Assembly: GCA_964561215.1 (NCBI GenBank)
Contig: CAZLOS010000010.1
Span: 1 to 64,000 of the forward strand
Origin: JAJFUV01 sp964561215
GTDB taxonomy: Bacteria > Acidobacteriota > Terriglobia > Bryobacterales > Bryobacteraceae
DNA: 64,000 nucleotides
Direction of reading: 5' to 3'
Shown: positions 7,555-15,790 of the stretch, in pieces
Layout: each line of letters begins with the position of its first letter
How positions within the stretch are numbered: position 1 is the stretch's first letter
The notes under the pieces: model-generated
Database searches by the model: none
Told to the model about the DNA's origin: nothing
What the model saw: the letters and a program-made list of their open reading frames with translations, nothing else
Position numbers and translations under genes: made by a program

Positions 7555-8793
7555 CTATCTGGCCCACTCCGGGAACGCGGCAATGGCGTCCATGAAATTG
7601 TGGATCTTGTCGGTGTGCGCGTCTTCCTGCCATCCGCCGCGCGCTTTGTCGAAGCCGCGATCGGCAGGGCAGCCGTCGTCGTCCGAGCCATAGGTCACGT
7701 AGTTCAGCGCCTGGCGGGCCACGGCTTCATACCGGCGCGTGCCCGTCGCCGCCGAGTACATGGCCAGCACCGCGCCGTAAGTCGACAGCACGCCGCTCCA
7801 GGGCTCCGCGTCGTAAGTCTGCTCGCCGCACACGGCCACTCCGTTGCGCACGGTAATGAACCGGCGGTTCACGAACTCGATGAGCGCCTGGGCGTGTTGC
7901 TGCCAGCCGGCGTCGAGCGCTTCCTTCTTTTCGATGAAGTACCGCGCCAGGTTGAGCGGGCTCCAGGCCGTGCGGTTGTCCAGTTCCTCGTGGTCCTCGA
8001 AGAATTGCACCCACAGCAGACCGTCCTTGGCGAGGTTGGGGATCTGATATTCCAGGATCCACTTCCACAGCCGCTCGCGCGGAGCGCGGAATTCGGTTTG
8101 TCCGTGCTCGATGAGCTTGTCGAACAGGCGCAGGATGAAACTCATGTTGCCGGACACTTCGCCGCGCGCGACGCCGGTGCGATAGTCCACGCGGAAAGGC
8201 CAGGGGGAGCGCACCGCGTCGCCGTCGCGCATGTTCGCCGCGAGCATGCGCGTGTTCTGGAGCGCCTGGTCAAAATAGCGGCGGTCTTTAGTTTCCTCGT
8301 AGAGCAGCATGAGCGCGAAACCCGCGATGCCGCCCTTGTCCGGTTCGATCTCGTACGGCTTATCGGCCTGGGAGCCGCAATCGGGAGGAAAGGGGGACTG
8401 CGCGCGCCATCCGGTGGAGCGCGTGAACCGTGGATACTTGCCGGTGCCGGGCGTGAGCGTTTCCTTCACCAGATAGTCGCCCATGGCGCGGGCGAATTCG
8501 AGCACCTTCGGATTCTTCCTCCCCGACCATGCGTAATACTTCAGGTACGAGATGATGCCCATGCCGTTCTGGGTGCATGGAATGAACGATGGCGCGCGCT
8601 TCTGCGGCTCGTAGTTGCCATCCATGAACGTGGTGTAGAGGAAGCGCGGGTAGCCGTGTTCGACGGGGCACTGCAGGTACCAGTTCATCTCGCGCTCGAT
8701 CAATACACGCCATGGCGCCCAGGCGAGCAGGACGCCGTGCGGGCCGTAGACAGGGGCGTGCGTAATGGGCTGAGGACGCGGTTCGCTTTGCAT
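7555..8793 (-). CDS. Alpha/alpha-toroid (six-hairpin glycosidase-like) protein
   Basis: About 412 residues without a signal peptide. Repeated helical hairpins with aromatic and charged clusters (MGDYLVKETLTPGTGKYPRF, GGIAGFALMLLYEETKDRRY, GEVSGNMSFILRLFDKLIEH) look like the (alpha/alpha)6 toroid shared by glycoside hydrolases, epimerases and unsaturated glucuronidases. No family-specific catalytic pair could be fixed, so hydrolase function is an inference. ATG 8793 is preferred over TTG 8802. It precedes the SDR gene, consistent with joint sugar catabolism. Confidence 0.6.
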   Translation of the reverse strand: MQSEPRPQPITHAPVYGPHGVLLAWAPWRVLIEREMNWYLQCPVEHGYPRFLYTTFMDGNYEPQKRAPSFIPCTQNGMGIISYLKYYAWSGRKNPKVLEFARAMGDYLVKETLTPGTGKYPRFTRSTGWRAQSPFPPDCGSQADKPYEIEPDKGGIAGFALMLLYEETKDRRYFDQALQNTRMLAANMRDGDAVRSPWPFRVDYRTGVARGEVSGNMSFILRLFDKLIEHGQTEFRAPRERLWKWILEYQIPNLAKDGLLWVQFFEDHEELDNRTAWSPLNLARYFIEKKEALDAGWQQHAQALIEFVNRRFITVRNGVAVCGEQTYDAEPWSGVLSTYGAVLAMYSAATGTRRYEAVARQALNYVTYGSDDDGCPADRGFDKARGGWQEDAHTDKIHNFMDAIAAFPEWAR

Positions 8794-8806
8794 GGGTTTC
8801 AATGTG

Positions 8807-10891
8807 TCACGAACTCTTGATGCTAGCAGGAAGGCGCAGGGAACGGCCGATCACGAACAGGCTGCTGAGCAGCATCAGGGCGGCCGCGAGGATCGGAGTA
8901 AGCCAACCTGATGCAGCGGCTGCCAGTGCGATGGCGTTGTAGCCGGCCGTCCACCACAGGTTCCGGACAGCGGTGCGGCGCGCGCGGCGCGCGAGTTCGA
9001 GAAGCCAGGGGAGGCGATGCAGTCCCGGCTCCAGAAAAACGACCTCGGCCACCTCGCGTGCGACGTCGGTGCCTCCGGCCACGGCGAGCCCCACCTGGGC
9101 GGCTGCCAGCGCCATGGCGTCGTTGATGCCGTCGCCCGCCATGGCCACGGCGCGCCCGCCCCGCTGCATCGCCTGGATGCGCGCGGCTTTCTCCTGGGGC
9201 GTCAGCCTGCCCTCGTAATCGCCGATGCCGAGCGACGCCGCGACTTGGCCAGCGGTCTCGCGACGGTCGCCGCTCAGCAGGAGCGTGCGAATCCCCATCG
9301 CGGCGCAGGCTCTCACGGCCGCGGGCGCGTCATGCGCGATCGAATCCGCCAGCCAAAACGCGCCGGCCAGCTTGCCATCCACGGCGCAGTAGACCACGCC
9401 GTTTGAGGCGGCTCTCCCGTCGAGTTCTGCGCGCCATGCTTCGGGAACCTGTTCCACTTCGCGCTCGACCCAATCCGGTAGGCCCAGCAGCACGCGACGG
9501 CCACCGGCGAGCACTGCCGCCACACCGAGTCCCGCCTGCACCGTCACTTTGTCGCGGACCGGCGCGCTTATTCCGGCCTTGCTTGCATGGCGCGCGATAG
9601 CGCGTGAAACCGGGTGAAGCGAATCTTCGGCCGCCGCGGCGGCAAACGAGAGCAGCGCGCGTTCGTCGAAAGGTTCCGCGGGCAGAACTCCGGTCACGCG
9701 CAAGCGGCCTTCGGTGAGCGTGCCGGTCTTGTCGAAGGCCATCGTGTCGACGCGCGCCAACCGCTCCAGCGCTTCGGCCGAGCGCACCAGGATCCCGTTC
9801 CTGGCAGCCTCCCCGATGGCGATGGTGTTCACCAGCGGCACGGCGATGCCCAGCGCGCAAGGACAGGCTACAACAAGCACGCTCAGGCCGTTCATCCACG
9901 CGCGCTCCGCCCCCCGGCCCCACCAGGCAATCACCACGGCCGCCGCCAGCGCCACGGTGAGGGGCACGAACAGCGCCGCCGCGCGGTCGGCCAGCCGCTC
10001 GATGTGCGAACGGCGTCCGAGCGCGTCTTCGACGCTCGCCAAGATGCGCGCCACCATGGAGGAATCCGCCGGGTGCACACAGCGCACCTCGATCGCGCCG
10101 TCTAACACGAGCGATCCGGCGCTCACCGCGTCGCCCGGCGCGCGCCCGGCCGGCATCGGTTCGCCGGTGAGCATGGACTCATCCACAGCCGAGGTACCGC
10201 GCTCGACGACGCCGTCCACGGGAATCCGCTCGCCCGTGAGCACCTGAATCACGTCGCCCGGTTTCACCGCCGGGGCGTCCACCGCCAGCCACGCCTCATC
10301 CCGGCGCACACGGGCCGAGGACGGCGCCAGTTCCATCAACTCCCGCACCGCGCGCCGGCCGCGCCTTCGCGCGTGTGCCTCGAGCAGGCGGCCGGTTGTC
10401 ACCAGCAGCAGCACCATGCAGGCGGTGTCGAAGTAGATCTCGCCGGACCGCCGGATGACCGAAACCGCTGAAAAAAGGAATGCGGTCCCCGCGCCCAGCG
10501 CGATGAGGCTGTCCATGGAGAACCGCAGCCGCCGCACGTCGCGCGCAAGCCCCGCGGCGTAAGGCGGAAACAGCAGCGCGAAGGCCGGCGCGGCCAGCAG
10601 CAACGCCAGCGAACGTACCATTGCCAGGGCGTTCTGCGGCGGTGGAACCGCGCCGGGTGCCGCGAGCGAGTAAAGAAACAGGCTCAGCACCATGACGTTC
10701 ATGGCGAAGAACGCCCCCAGTCCCAAGCGCAGGATCAGCGAACGGACAACGGCGACATTGGCCGCCCCGGGCGAAGCGGCCGATCCCAGCGCGGCCGCCA
10801 TGATGGAGCAGCCCACGCAGCAATAGGCGGGCTCACGATCTCCGGATGACGCCACCGGCAAACCGCAGTGCGCGCAGGCAAGCATCGGCAT
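8807..10891 (-). CDS. Heavy-metal (probably copper) translocating P-type ATPase, FixI/CcoI-like N terminus
   Basis: A P1B-type ATPase of about 694 residues: N-terminal cysteine region (CAHCG and YCCVGC, a pattern seen in CcoI/FixI and CopA2 pumps), eight membrane helices, the intramembrane CPC metal motif (VACPCALG, about residue 342), phosphorylation site DKTGTLTEG (about 386), SLHP nucleotide motif and GDGINDAMAL (about 585). CPC indicates copper/silver. The usual GMxCxxC HMA domain is not seen. CcoI-type pumps load copper into cbb3 oxidase, yet no ccoNOPQ lies in this window. ATG 10891 is preferred over TTG 10903. It lies 18 bp after a ppk2 gene on the same strand. Confidence 0.88.
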   Translation of the reverse strand: MPMLACAHCGLPVASSGDREPAYCCVGCSIMAAALGSAASPGAANVAVVRSLILRLGLGAFFAMNVMVLSLFLYSLAAPGAVPPPQNALAMVRSLALLLAAPAFALLFPPYAAGLARDVRRLRFSMDSLIALGAGTAFLFSAVSVIRRSGEIYFDTACMVLLLVTTGRLLEAHARRRGRRAVRELMELAPSSARVRRDEAWLAVDAPAVKPGDVIQVLTGERIPVDGVVERGTSAVDESMLTGEPMPAGRAPGDAVSAGSLVLDGAIEVRCVHPADSSMVARILASVEDALGRRSHIERLADRAAALFVPLTVALAAAVVIAWWGRGAERAWMNGLSVLVVACPCALGIAVPLVNTIAIGEAARNGILVRSAEALERLARVDTMAFDKTGTLTEGRLRVTGVLPAEPFDERALLSFAAAAAEDSLHPVSRAIARHASKAGISAPVRDKVTVQAGLGVAAVLAGGRRVLLGLPDWVEREVEQVPEAWRAELDGRAASNGVVYCAVDGKLAGAFWLADSIAHDAPAAVRACAAMGIRTLLLSGDRRETAGQVAASLGIGDYEGRLTPQEKAARIQAMQRGGRAVAMAGDGINDAMALAAAQVGLAVAGGTDVAREVAEVVFLEPGLHRLPWLLELARRARRTAVRNLWWTAGYNAIALAAAASGWLTPILAAALMLLSSLFVIGRSLRLPASIKSS

Positions 10892-10909
10892 GGAACCAGG
10901 CAAAACGTC

Positions 10910-11623
10910 TCACTGAAGCTTCTGCCGGACCGTCGTCGTGAGCGTGCGCAGCGCCTCGACGCGCGCCACCCACTTGGAATTGCCGGGGACCACCGTCCAG
11001 GGCGCCGTGATCGTACTGGTCTTGAGCAGCATCTCCTCGACGGCAGCTTCGTATTCTCCCCACTTCTTCCGGTTGCGCCAGTCCTCGTCGGTGAGCTTCC
11101 AGGCCTTGTAGGGATTATTCTTGCGCGCCTCGAAGCGCCGCAGTTGTTCATCCTGGCTGATGTGGATCCAGAACTTGACCAGGATCATGCCGAAATCGAC
11201 CAATTGGCGCTCGAATTCGTTGATCTCCCTGTATGCACGGCGCCACTCGGCTTCCGTGCAGAAACCCTCGACGCGCTCTACCAGCACGCGTCCGTACCAG
11301 CTGCGGTCGAAGATCAGGATCTGTTTCTCTTCTGGTGCTTCCAGACGGCGCCAGAACCGGTACAAATAGTGATGCGTCTTGTCTTCGCCCGCGGGCGCGG
11401 AGATGGGAAACACTTCGTAGCCGCGCGGGTCCAGCATTTGAGTGGCGCGGCGGATATTGCCGCCCTTGCCGGCCGCATCCCAGCCTTCGTAGAGCACGAC
11501 GAGTGTCCGCTTCTCGCGGTAGAGTTCCAACGCCAGTTCGCGCAATTCGAGCTGAAGCCTCAACAGGGAGCGCTCGTACTGGGGCCGCGTCAGTGTGCGT
11601 TTGAGGTCGACGGTTTCAAGCAT
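10910..11623 (-). CDS. ppk2: Polyphosphate kinase 2 family protein (paralogue 2)
   Basis: The 237-residue protein carries the PPK2 Walker A motif YEGWDAAGKGGNI (about residue 46), the lid segment and Walker B-like IFDRSWYGRVLVERVEGF, and KFWIHISQDEQLRRF. PPK2 enzymes transfer phosphate between polyphosphate and nucleoside mono- or diphosphates. The start is ATG 11623, inside the last codons of the upstream ppk2 gene (8-bp overlap), so the two are coupled. It shares about the same architecture as its neighbour and probably arose by tandem duplication or joint recruitment. Substrate class (NMP or NDP) is not assigned. Confidence 0.9.
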   Translation of the reverse strand: MLETVDLKRTLTRPQYERSLLRLQLELRELALELYREKRTLVVLYEGWDAAGKGGNIRRATQMLDPRGYEVFPISAPAGEDKTHHYLYRFWRRLEAPEEKQILIFDRSWYGRVLVERVEGFCTEAEWRRAYREINEFERQLVDFGMILVKFWIHISQDEQLRRFEARKNNPYKAWKLTDEDWRNRKKWGEYEAAVEEMLLKTSTITAPWTVVPGNSKWVARVEALRTLTTTVRQKLQ

Positions 11624-12386
11624 GGCGGCGCCTCCCGGGCTTGGCTTCCGGTTGCGCTTGAGGGATCGGCTTCCCTCGCTCCACAAGCGTCTGTTCGAGG
11701 CGCGCCACGATGGTCGAGAAGACTTTGTGGCGGGTCCAGCACCGGTCGGTGGCTTCCACCACGGTCCACGGCCCCCACTCGGTCTGGGTGCGTTCCAGCA
11801 TGGCCTCGATGGCTTCTAAGTACTCCTCGTAGTGCTTGTGATGCTTCCAGTCTTCCTTCTGCAAGTGCCAGCTCTCCAGCGAATCGCGCTCCAGCCTGCG
11901 GAAACGACGATCCTGCTCTTTCTTGCTGATGTGCAGGAAGAACTTCAGAACGACGTAGCCATCGTCGGCGACGGTGTGTTCGAAGTCGACGATGTCCTGA
12001 TAGGCGCGCTTCCACAGTTTCGGCGCGACCAGTTTCTCAACACGCTCGACCAGCACCCGCCCGTACCAGCTCCGGTCGAAGATCGCCATCTGGCCATAGT
12101 TGGGCAACTTGACCCAAAAGCGCCACAGCCAGGGCAGGTGCTGCTCCATGGTGCGCGGTCCGCGGATCGGGTAGAGGCGAAAGCCGCGCGGCTCCAGGTG
12201 CTGCGTGAGATGATTGACGATGGATCCCTTGCCTGCCGCGTCCCAACCTTCAAAGACGATGACGCTGGGGATGCCCGCGTCCCAGCAGGCTTTCTCGAGA
12301 TCGTAGAGGCGGCGCTCTAATGCAGGCATCTCCGCCTCGAACTGCTTCTTCGAGAGTCTCTTGGAGAGGTCGATCTTTTCCAGCAC
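11616..12386 (-). CDS. ppk2: Polyphosphate kinase 2 family protein (paralogue 1)
   Basis: A 256-residue PPK2-fold kinase with FEGWDAAGKGSIVNHL (Walker A, about residue 48), IFDRSWYGRVLVERVEKL and KFFLHISKKEQDRRFRRLE. It differs from the next gene by RTMEQHLPWLWRFWVKLP in the lid region and by a basic C-terminal tail (PGRRRHA). The GTG start at 12386 lies 9 nt after a reverse-strand TAGAAT (12401-12396), suggesting a near-leaderless transcript shared with the downstream ppk2 and perhaps the P-type ATPase. Having two PPK2 paralogues could cover both AMP/GMP and ADP/GDP phosphorylation, but this is untested. Confidence 0.9.
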   Translation of the reverse strand: MLEKIDLSKRLSKKQFEAEMPALERRLYDLEKACWDAGIPSVIVFEGWDAAGKGSIVNHLTQHLEPRGFRLYPIRGPRTMEQHLPWLWRFWVKLPNYGQMAIFDRSWYGRVLVERVEKLVAPKLWKRAYQDIVDFEHTVADDGYVVLKFFLHISKKEQDRRFRRLERDSLESWHLQKEDWKHHKHYEEYLEAIEAMLERTQTEWGPWTVVEATDRCWTRHKVFSTIVARLEQTLVERGKPIPQAQPEAKPGRRRHA

Positions 12387-12395
12387 TTGCCGCTT

Positions 12396-12408
12396 ATTCT
12401 ACTATCAT
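12396..12408. promoter_or_regulatory. Divergent promoter region, ppk2 pair and VWFA-like gene
   Basis: On the minus strand TAGAAT (12401-12396) lies 9 nt upstream of the ppk2 GTG. On the plus strand TATTCT (12395-12400) or TATCAT (12403-12408) could be the -10 of the VWFA-like gene, which has a GAGG ribosome site at 12415-12418. No clear -35 boxes were found. The elements fall within 14 bp of each other, so the two genes share a compact divergent promoter. Confidence 0.4.
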
Positions 12409-12425
12409 TGGAACGAGGTTAGCTC

Positions 12426-14012
12426 ATGCGAATTGTCAACTTGCTCCTGTTCCCGCTCCTTCTCCTTTCCCAGACGCCTGAGCCCGTCATACGGGTCACC
12501 ACGCGCCTGGTAACCGTTAATGTAGTCGTCCGCTCCAAGGGCGCTCCAGTAACCGATCTCACCGCCCGCGAATTCGAGGTCTTTGATGGCGGCAATCCGC
12601 GGAAGATCGCGTTCTTTGCGATGAATTCCGCGGCGGCCTTCCATCTGGAGGCGGCTCGGGCTCCGAAGAACGTGTTCACCAACCGCGGCGAGACCCGGTC
12701 CGAAGCACCCAACTCCGCGACCGTGCTGCTGGTGGACGGCCTTAATACGGAACCGAACGATCAGGTTTTTGCCAGGGATCAGATCCTGCGCTTCCTGAGC
12801 GAACTGAATCCCAGCGAGCGAATCGCCATCTATGCCCTGGGCCAGCGCCTGACTGTGATTCACGATTTCAGCGACGACCGCGACCATCTGGCGAAGGTAT
12901 TGGCGCGATTGAGCCAGGGGCAGGTGACCGAGGCTATTGGTGCAGAGATCGATTTGGGCGTCATCCAGATGCTGGACAAGCACCAGACCATGGAAAATTC
13001 CCAGAAGAACGAGAAGGTCTACTACGAATCGGTGCGTGTGCGGCGCACGATTTCCGCGCTGGATTCCATCGCCAATCATCTGGCCAAGTTGCCCGGTCGC
13101 AAGAATCTGGTCTGGATTGCGGGAAGCTTTCCCATCTATCCGGGATTCCAGGTCATCTCGGGCCGGTATGCGACTACCCGGCAAGAGCCTTTCATGGAGG
13201 ATGTTCGGCGTACAACGCGCCTATTCAGTGATGCCAACATGGCCATCTATCCGGTGGACGCCCGCGGCATGTTCAGCATTGAGCGTTACGGCGCCGATCG
13301 TCGGCATAGGATACAGCGGTTTCAGATCGAGACTTCCCCATCTCCATTTCATCCCGACAATCGCGACGCCATGAAGATGCTGGCCGACGGGACAGGTGGG
13401 GTGATGTTCAAGGACACCAACGATTTGAGCAAGGCGCTTCGACAAGCCATCGAAGATGCCCAGGTGACCTACACGCTGGGTTTCTATCCGGACCAGCATT
13501 CGTTGGACGGGAAGTACCACGAGTTGAATGTGAAGATCGCCCGCAAGGGACTCGACGTGCGCCATCGCAAGGGGTATATGGCGGTGACGGACACCGCCCT
13601 TGGCGCGGATGAGCGGAAGACGATGCTGCGGGACACGTTGTGGAGTCCGCTGGATGCCTCCTCGATCGAGATTGTCGCCCGCGCGGATGCGCACGACGGG
13701 GGCGTGGACCTCGCGCTCTCGATCAACCCCGAGACGTTCACCCTGGAACAGAAACAGGACCGCTGGGTGGGAGGCCTCGACGTGTATCTGACGCAGTGCG
13801 ACACGCAAGGCAAAGAACTGGAGACGACGCGAGACTCGATCGACTTGAACCTGACCGCCGGGCGGTACGCGACGCGCCAGGAAAACTGGCTGGCCATGGC
13901 CAAGACCGTGCGCCCCAAGCCGGAGGCCATCGAGCTTCGGGTGATCGTGCAGGACAGGCCCACCGGCGTCCTCGGTTCCGTTCGCATCCCGTTGAGCCGG
14001 CTGAAGAAATAG
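12426..14012 (+). CDS. Secreted VWFA-related Acidobacterial domain protein
   Basis: The 528-residue protein starts with a signal peptide (MRIVNLLLFPLLLLSQ) and continues VIRVTTRLVTVNVVVRSKGAPVTDLTAREFEVFDGG, the characteristic opening of the VWFA-related family that is expanded in Acidobacteria. A central VWA-like region follows (LLVDGLNTEPNDQVFARDQI, about 105-300, with LVWIAGSFPIYPG), then a beta-rich C-terminal half. The family is exported and its function is unknown. It may mediate protein-protein or surface interactions. The upstream GAGG supports ATG 12426. It lies just before the sigma/T2SS operon and could be a secreted client, which is speculation. Confidence 0.88.
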   Translation: MRIVNLLLFPLLLLSQTPEPVIRVTTRLVTVNVVVRSKGAPVTDLTAREFEVFDGGNPRKIAFFAMNSAAAFHLEAARAPKNVFTNRGETRSEAPNSATVLLVDGLNTEPNDQVFARDQILRFLSELNPSERIAIYALGQRLTVIHDFSDDRDHLAKVLARLSQGQVTEAIGAEIDLGVIQMLDKHQTMENSQKNEKVYYESVRVRRTISALDSIANHLAKLPGRKNLVWIAGSFPIYPGFQVISGRYATTRQEPFMEDVRRTTRLFSDANMAIYPVDARGMFSIERYGADRRHRIQRFQIETSPSPFHPDNRDAMKMLADGTGGVMFKDTNDLSKALRQAIEDAQVTYTLGFYPDQHSLDGKYHELNVKIARKGLDVRHRKGYMAVTDTALGADERKTMLRDTLWSPLDASSIEIVARADAHDGGVDLALSINPETFTLEQKQDRWVGGLDVYLTQCDTQGKELETTRDSIDLNLTAGRYATRQENWLAMAKTVRPKPEAIELRVIVQDRPTGVLGSVRIPLSRLKK

Positions 14013-14118
14013 CCGCCAGCACGGATGTGGGCTCACGCCCCTCTTCCGGGTTAAACTCAAAGTACCTGCGGCAGACTTTTTTCGGCCCGTGGGCGTCATT
14101 AGACAAGGAGCCGACGAT

Positions 14119-14667
14119 TTGATCTTCCGGGAAGTCGAGGATCGCGACCTCATAAAGAGGGCGCGCCGGGGGCAGGTTGAAGCGTATAACTTATTGGTTT
14201 CCCGCTGGGAGAAGCGGATTTACAACTACATTCTCCGGCTGGTGGGAGACCGCGAGGACGCTCTCGACGCGACCCAGGACACGTTTCTCAAAGCGTATCA
14301 GAGCCTCGGCAGACTGGAGGACGAGGGGCGTTTCGCTCCCTGGCTGTTCCGGATAGCGCACAACGAGGCATACTCGCTGCTGCGCAAGCGGCGGCCCGAG
14401 GGGGAAATGCCCGCGGAGATAGCCGAAGGACCCGAGCGGCCCCGGCTGTATCCGGTCGAATTGAGGTTGGCGGTGAAAGGCGCGCTGGGCAGGTTGAGCG
14501 ACGAGCAGCGCGAGGCCGTGGTGCTGAAGATTTACCAGGGCTTCAAGTTCGAGGAAATGGCCCAGGTTCTCGGCTGCCCGGTCTCGACGGTGAAGTCGCG
14601 ATTATACACGGCGCTTGAACTGCTGAAAGCCGAGTTGGCTCCGATTGACGCACGGGGTGTCGAATGA
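14119..14667 (+). CDS. RNA polymerase ECF-type sigma factor
   Basis: About 182 residues with sigma region 2 (NYILRLVGDREDALDATQDTFLKAY, WLFRIAHNEAYSLLRKRR) and region 4 (LSDEQREAVVLKIYQGFKFEEMAQVLGCPVSTVKSRLY), a standard ECF layout without regions 1 and 3. A strong AAGGAG (14105-14110) lies 8 nt before TTG 14119, which fixes this start over the GTG at 14089. The downstream zinc-finger anti-sigma gene overlaps by ATGA (14664-14667). Leading a type II secretion operon, it probably controls that operon or its cargo in response to an envelope signal, an inference from position. Confidence 0.9.
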   Translation: MIFREVEDRDLIKRARRGQVEAYNLLVSRWEKRIYNYILRLVGDREDALDATQDTFLKAYQSLGRLEDEGRFAPWLFRIAHNEAYSLLRKRRPEGEMPAEIAEGPERPRLYPVELRLAVKGALGRLSDEQREAVVLKIYQGFKFEEMAQVLGCPVSTVKSRLYTALELLKAELAPIDARGVE

Positions 14668-15242
14668 AGTGCACGTCGTTTGATTTGAATGCCTCCTATT
14701 TCGGCGAGCTGCCCGCGGACGAGCGCCGCGGTGTGGAAGAGCACGTAGCAGCTTGCGCCGCTTGCCGCGCGGAACTCGAGCGGCTGCGGGTAACCCAGAC
14801 GGCGCTCGCGTCAATCCCGGACGAAGAGATCCCACAGCGGCTTGCTTTCGTCTCCGACAAGATCTTCGAGCCAACCTGGTGGCAGCGTTTGTGGCATCCC
14901 GGTCCTCAGTGGGCGCTGGTTTCGGCCGGACTGGTAGCCGCGGCCATCCTGCTTCACGGCTATATGTACCGGCCTGCGGCGGCCCCGGCGATCGAGGCGC
15001 AAGGGCTCGAAACTCGTGTCGAGGCGGAGTTGGCGCGCCGCTTGCCGGTAGCGCTGGACGAAGCCGTTGCGCGCCTGGAAGCGCGTCATCAGGTGCAGGT
15101 CCGCGAGGCGGTGGCGGCCGTCGAGAAACGCGCTGAAATCGAGCGGAAAGCGCAGATGGTGGCGTTTGAAGAGAACCTCGACGTGCTGCGCAAGCGCTTC
15201 AACGTGATGTACCTGGCCAGCGCCAACATGGGAGGACGCTGA
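14664..15242 (+). CDS. Zinc-finger (zf-HC2-like) membrane anti-sigma factor
   Basis: The 192-residue protein has an N-terminal Hx3Cx2C motif (EEHVAACAACRAEL, about residue 27), the zinc-binding fold of ECF anti-sigma factors, then one membrane helix (ALVSAGLVAAAILLHGYMY, about 82-100) and a charged, probably coiled-coil periplasmic part rich in Ala, Arg and Glu (about 110-175). It should hold the adjacent sigma factor at the membrane until a signal releases it. It overlaps the sigma gene by 4 bp and the next gene by TGATG. Confidence 0.87.
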   Translation: MKCTSFDLNASYFGELPADERRGVEEHVAACAACRAELERLRVTQTALASIPDEEIPQRLAFVSDKIFEPTWWQRLWHPGPQWALVSAGLVAAAILLHGYMYRPAAAPAIEAQGLETRVEAELARRLPVALDEAVARLEARHQVQVREAVAAVEKRAEIERKAQMVAFEENLDVLRKRFNVMYLASANMGGR

Positions 15243-15790
15243 TGAAACGCCTGTTTACGCTGGCGCTGCTGCTTGGCGGTGCCTTGTGGGTGGGCGCGGC
15301 GGACAAGCCGCGCGTCAGCCGCGCGGCTTTGGCACCCTTGGAGAAGTCCTTCGACCGGCGTCTGGATGGATGGAGCGTCGACGAGCCGGTGATGCTGCTC
15401 GGCACGACGCGCGGCGTGTATCTGGAAGGATACGGGGCGGTCTTCACGGCGGAGATGAACCTCATGCCCGGCCCGGCGATTTCTCCCTTTCAGCCGACTA
15501 TTCGCAAGGAGAGCATCGTTCGCGTTCATCAGAGAAAGGTGGAGCGGCTGCCGCGGCTGCGCGAGCAGATGAAGGAGATGCTGGTGGCCAGCGCCCAGTC
15601 GCTGGATACCGTGCCGCTGGATGAGAAGATCGTCGTCGGTGTTACTCTATTTCATTATTCCTGGGAAGATGTGAGCGGCGTGCCGGCCCAGATCGTCATG
15701 CAGACGCAACGGCGTTTGCTGCTGGACTACTCGCTCAAGCGTATTGATCGCGCCGCGCTCGAAGCCGGCATCCGGACCGAGGAACTCTAG
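15242..15790 (+). CDS. Exported protein of unknown function in the sigma/T2SS operon
   Basis: The 182-residue protein starts with a signal peptide (MKRLFTLALLLGGALWVGAADK). The mature part has VMLLGTTRGVYLEGYGAVFTAEMNL, alternating strands, then a basic helical stretch (VRVHQRKVERLPRLREQMKEML) and IVVGVTLFHYSWEDVSG. No family is recognised. The start overlaps the anti-sigma stop and its stop overlaps the gspE start. Its place between anti-sigma factor and gspE suggests a periplasmic partner of the signalling pair or the secretion machine. Confidence 0.75.
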   Translation: MKRLFTLALLLGGALWVGAADKPRVSRAALAPLEKSFDRRLDGWSVDEPVMLLGTTRGVYLEGYGAVFTAEMNLMPGPAISPFQPTIRKESIVRVHQRKVERLPRLREQMKEMLVASAQSLDTVPLDEKIVVGVTLFHYSWEDVSGVPAQIVMQTQRRLLLDYSLKRIDRAALEAGIRTEEL

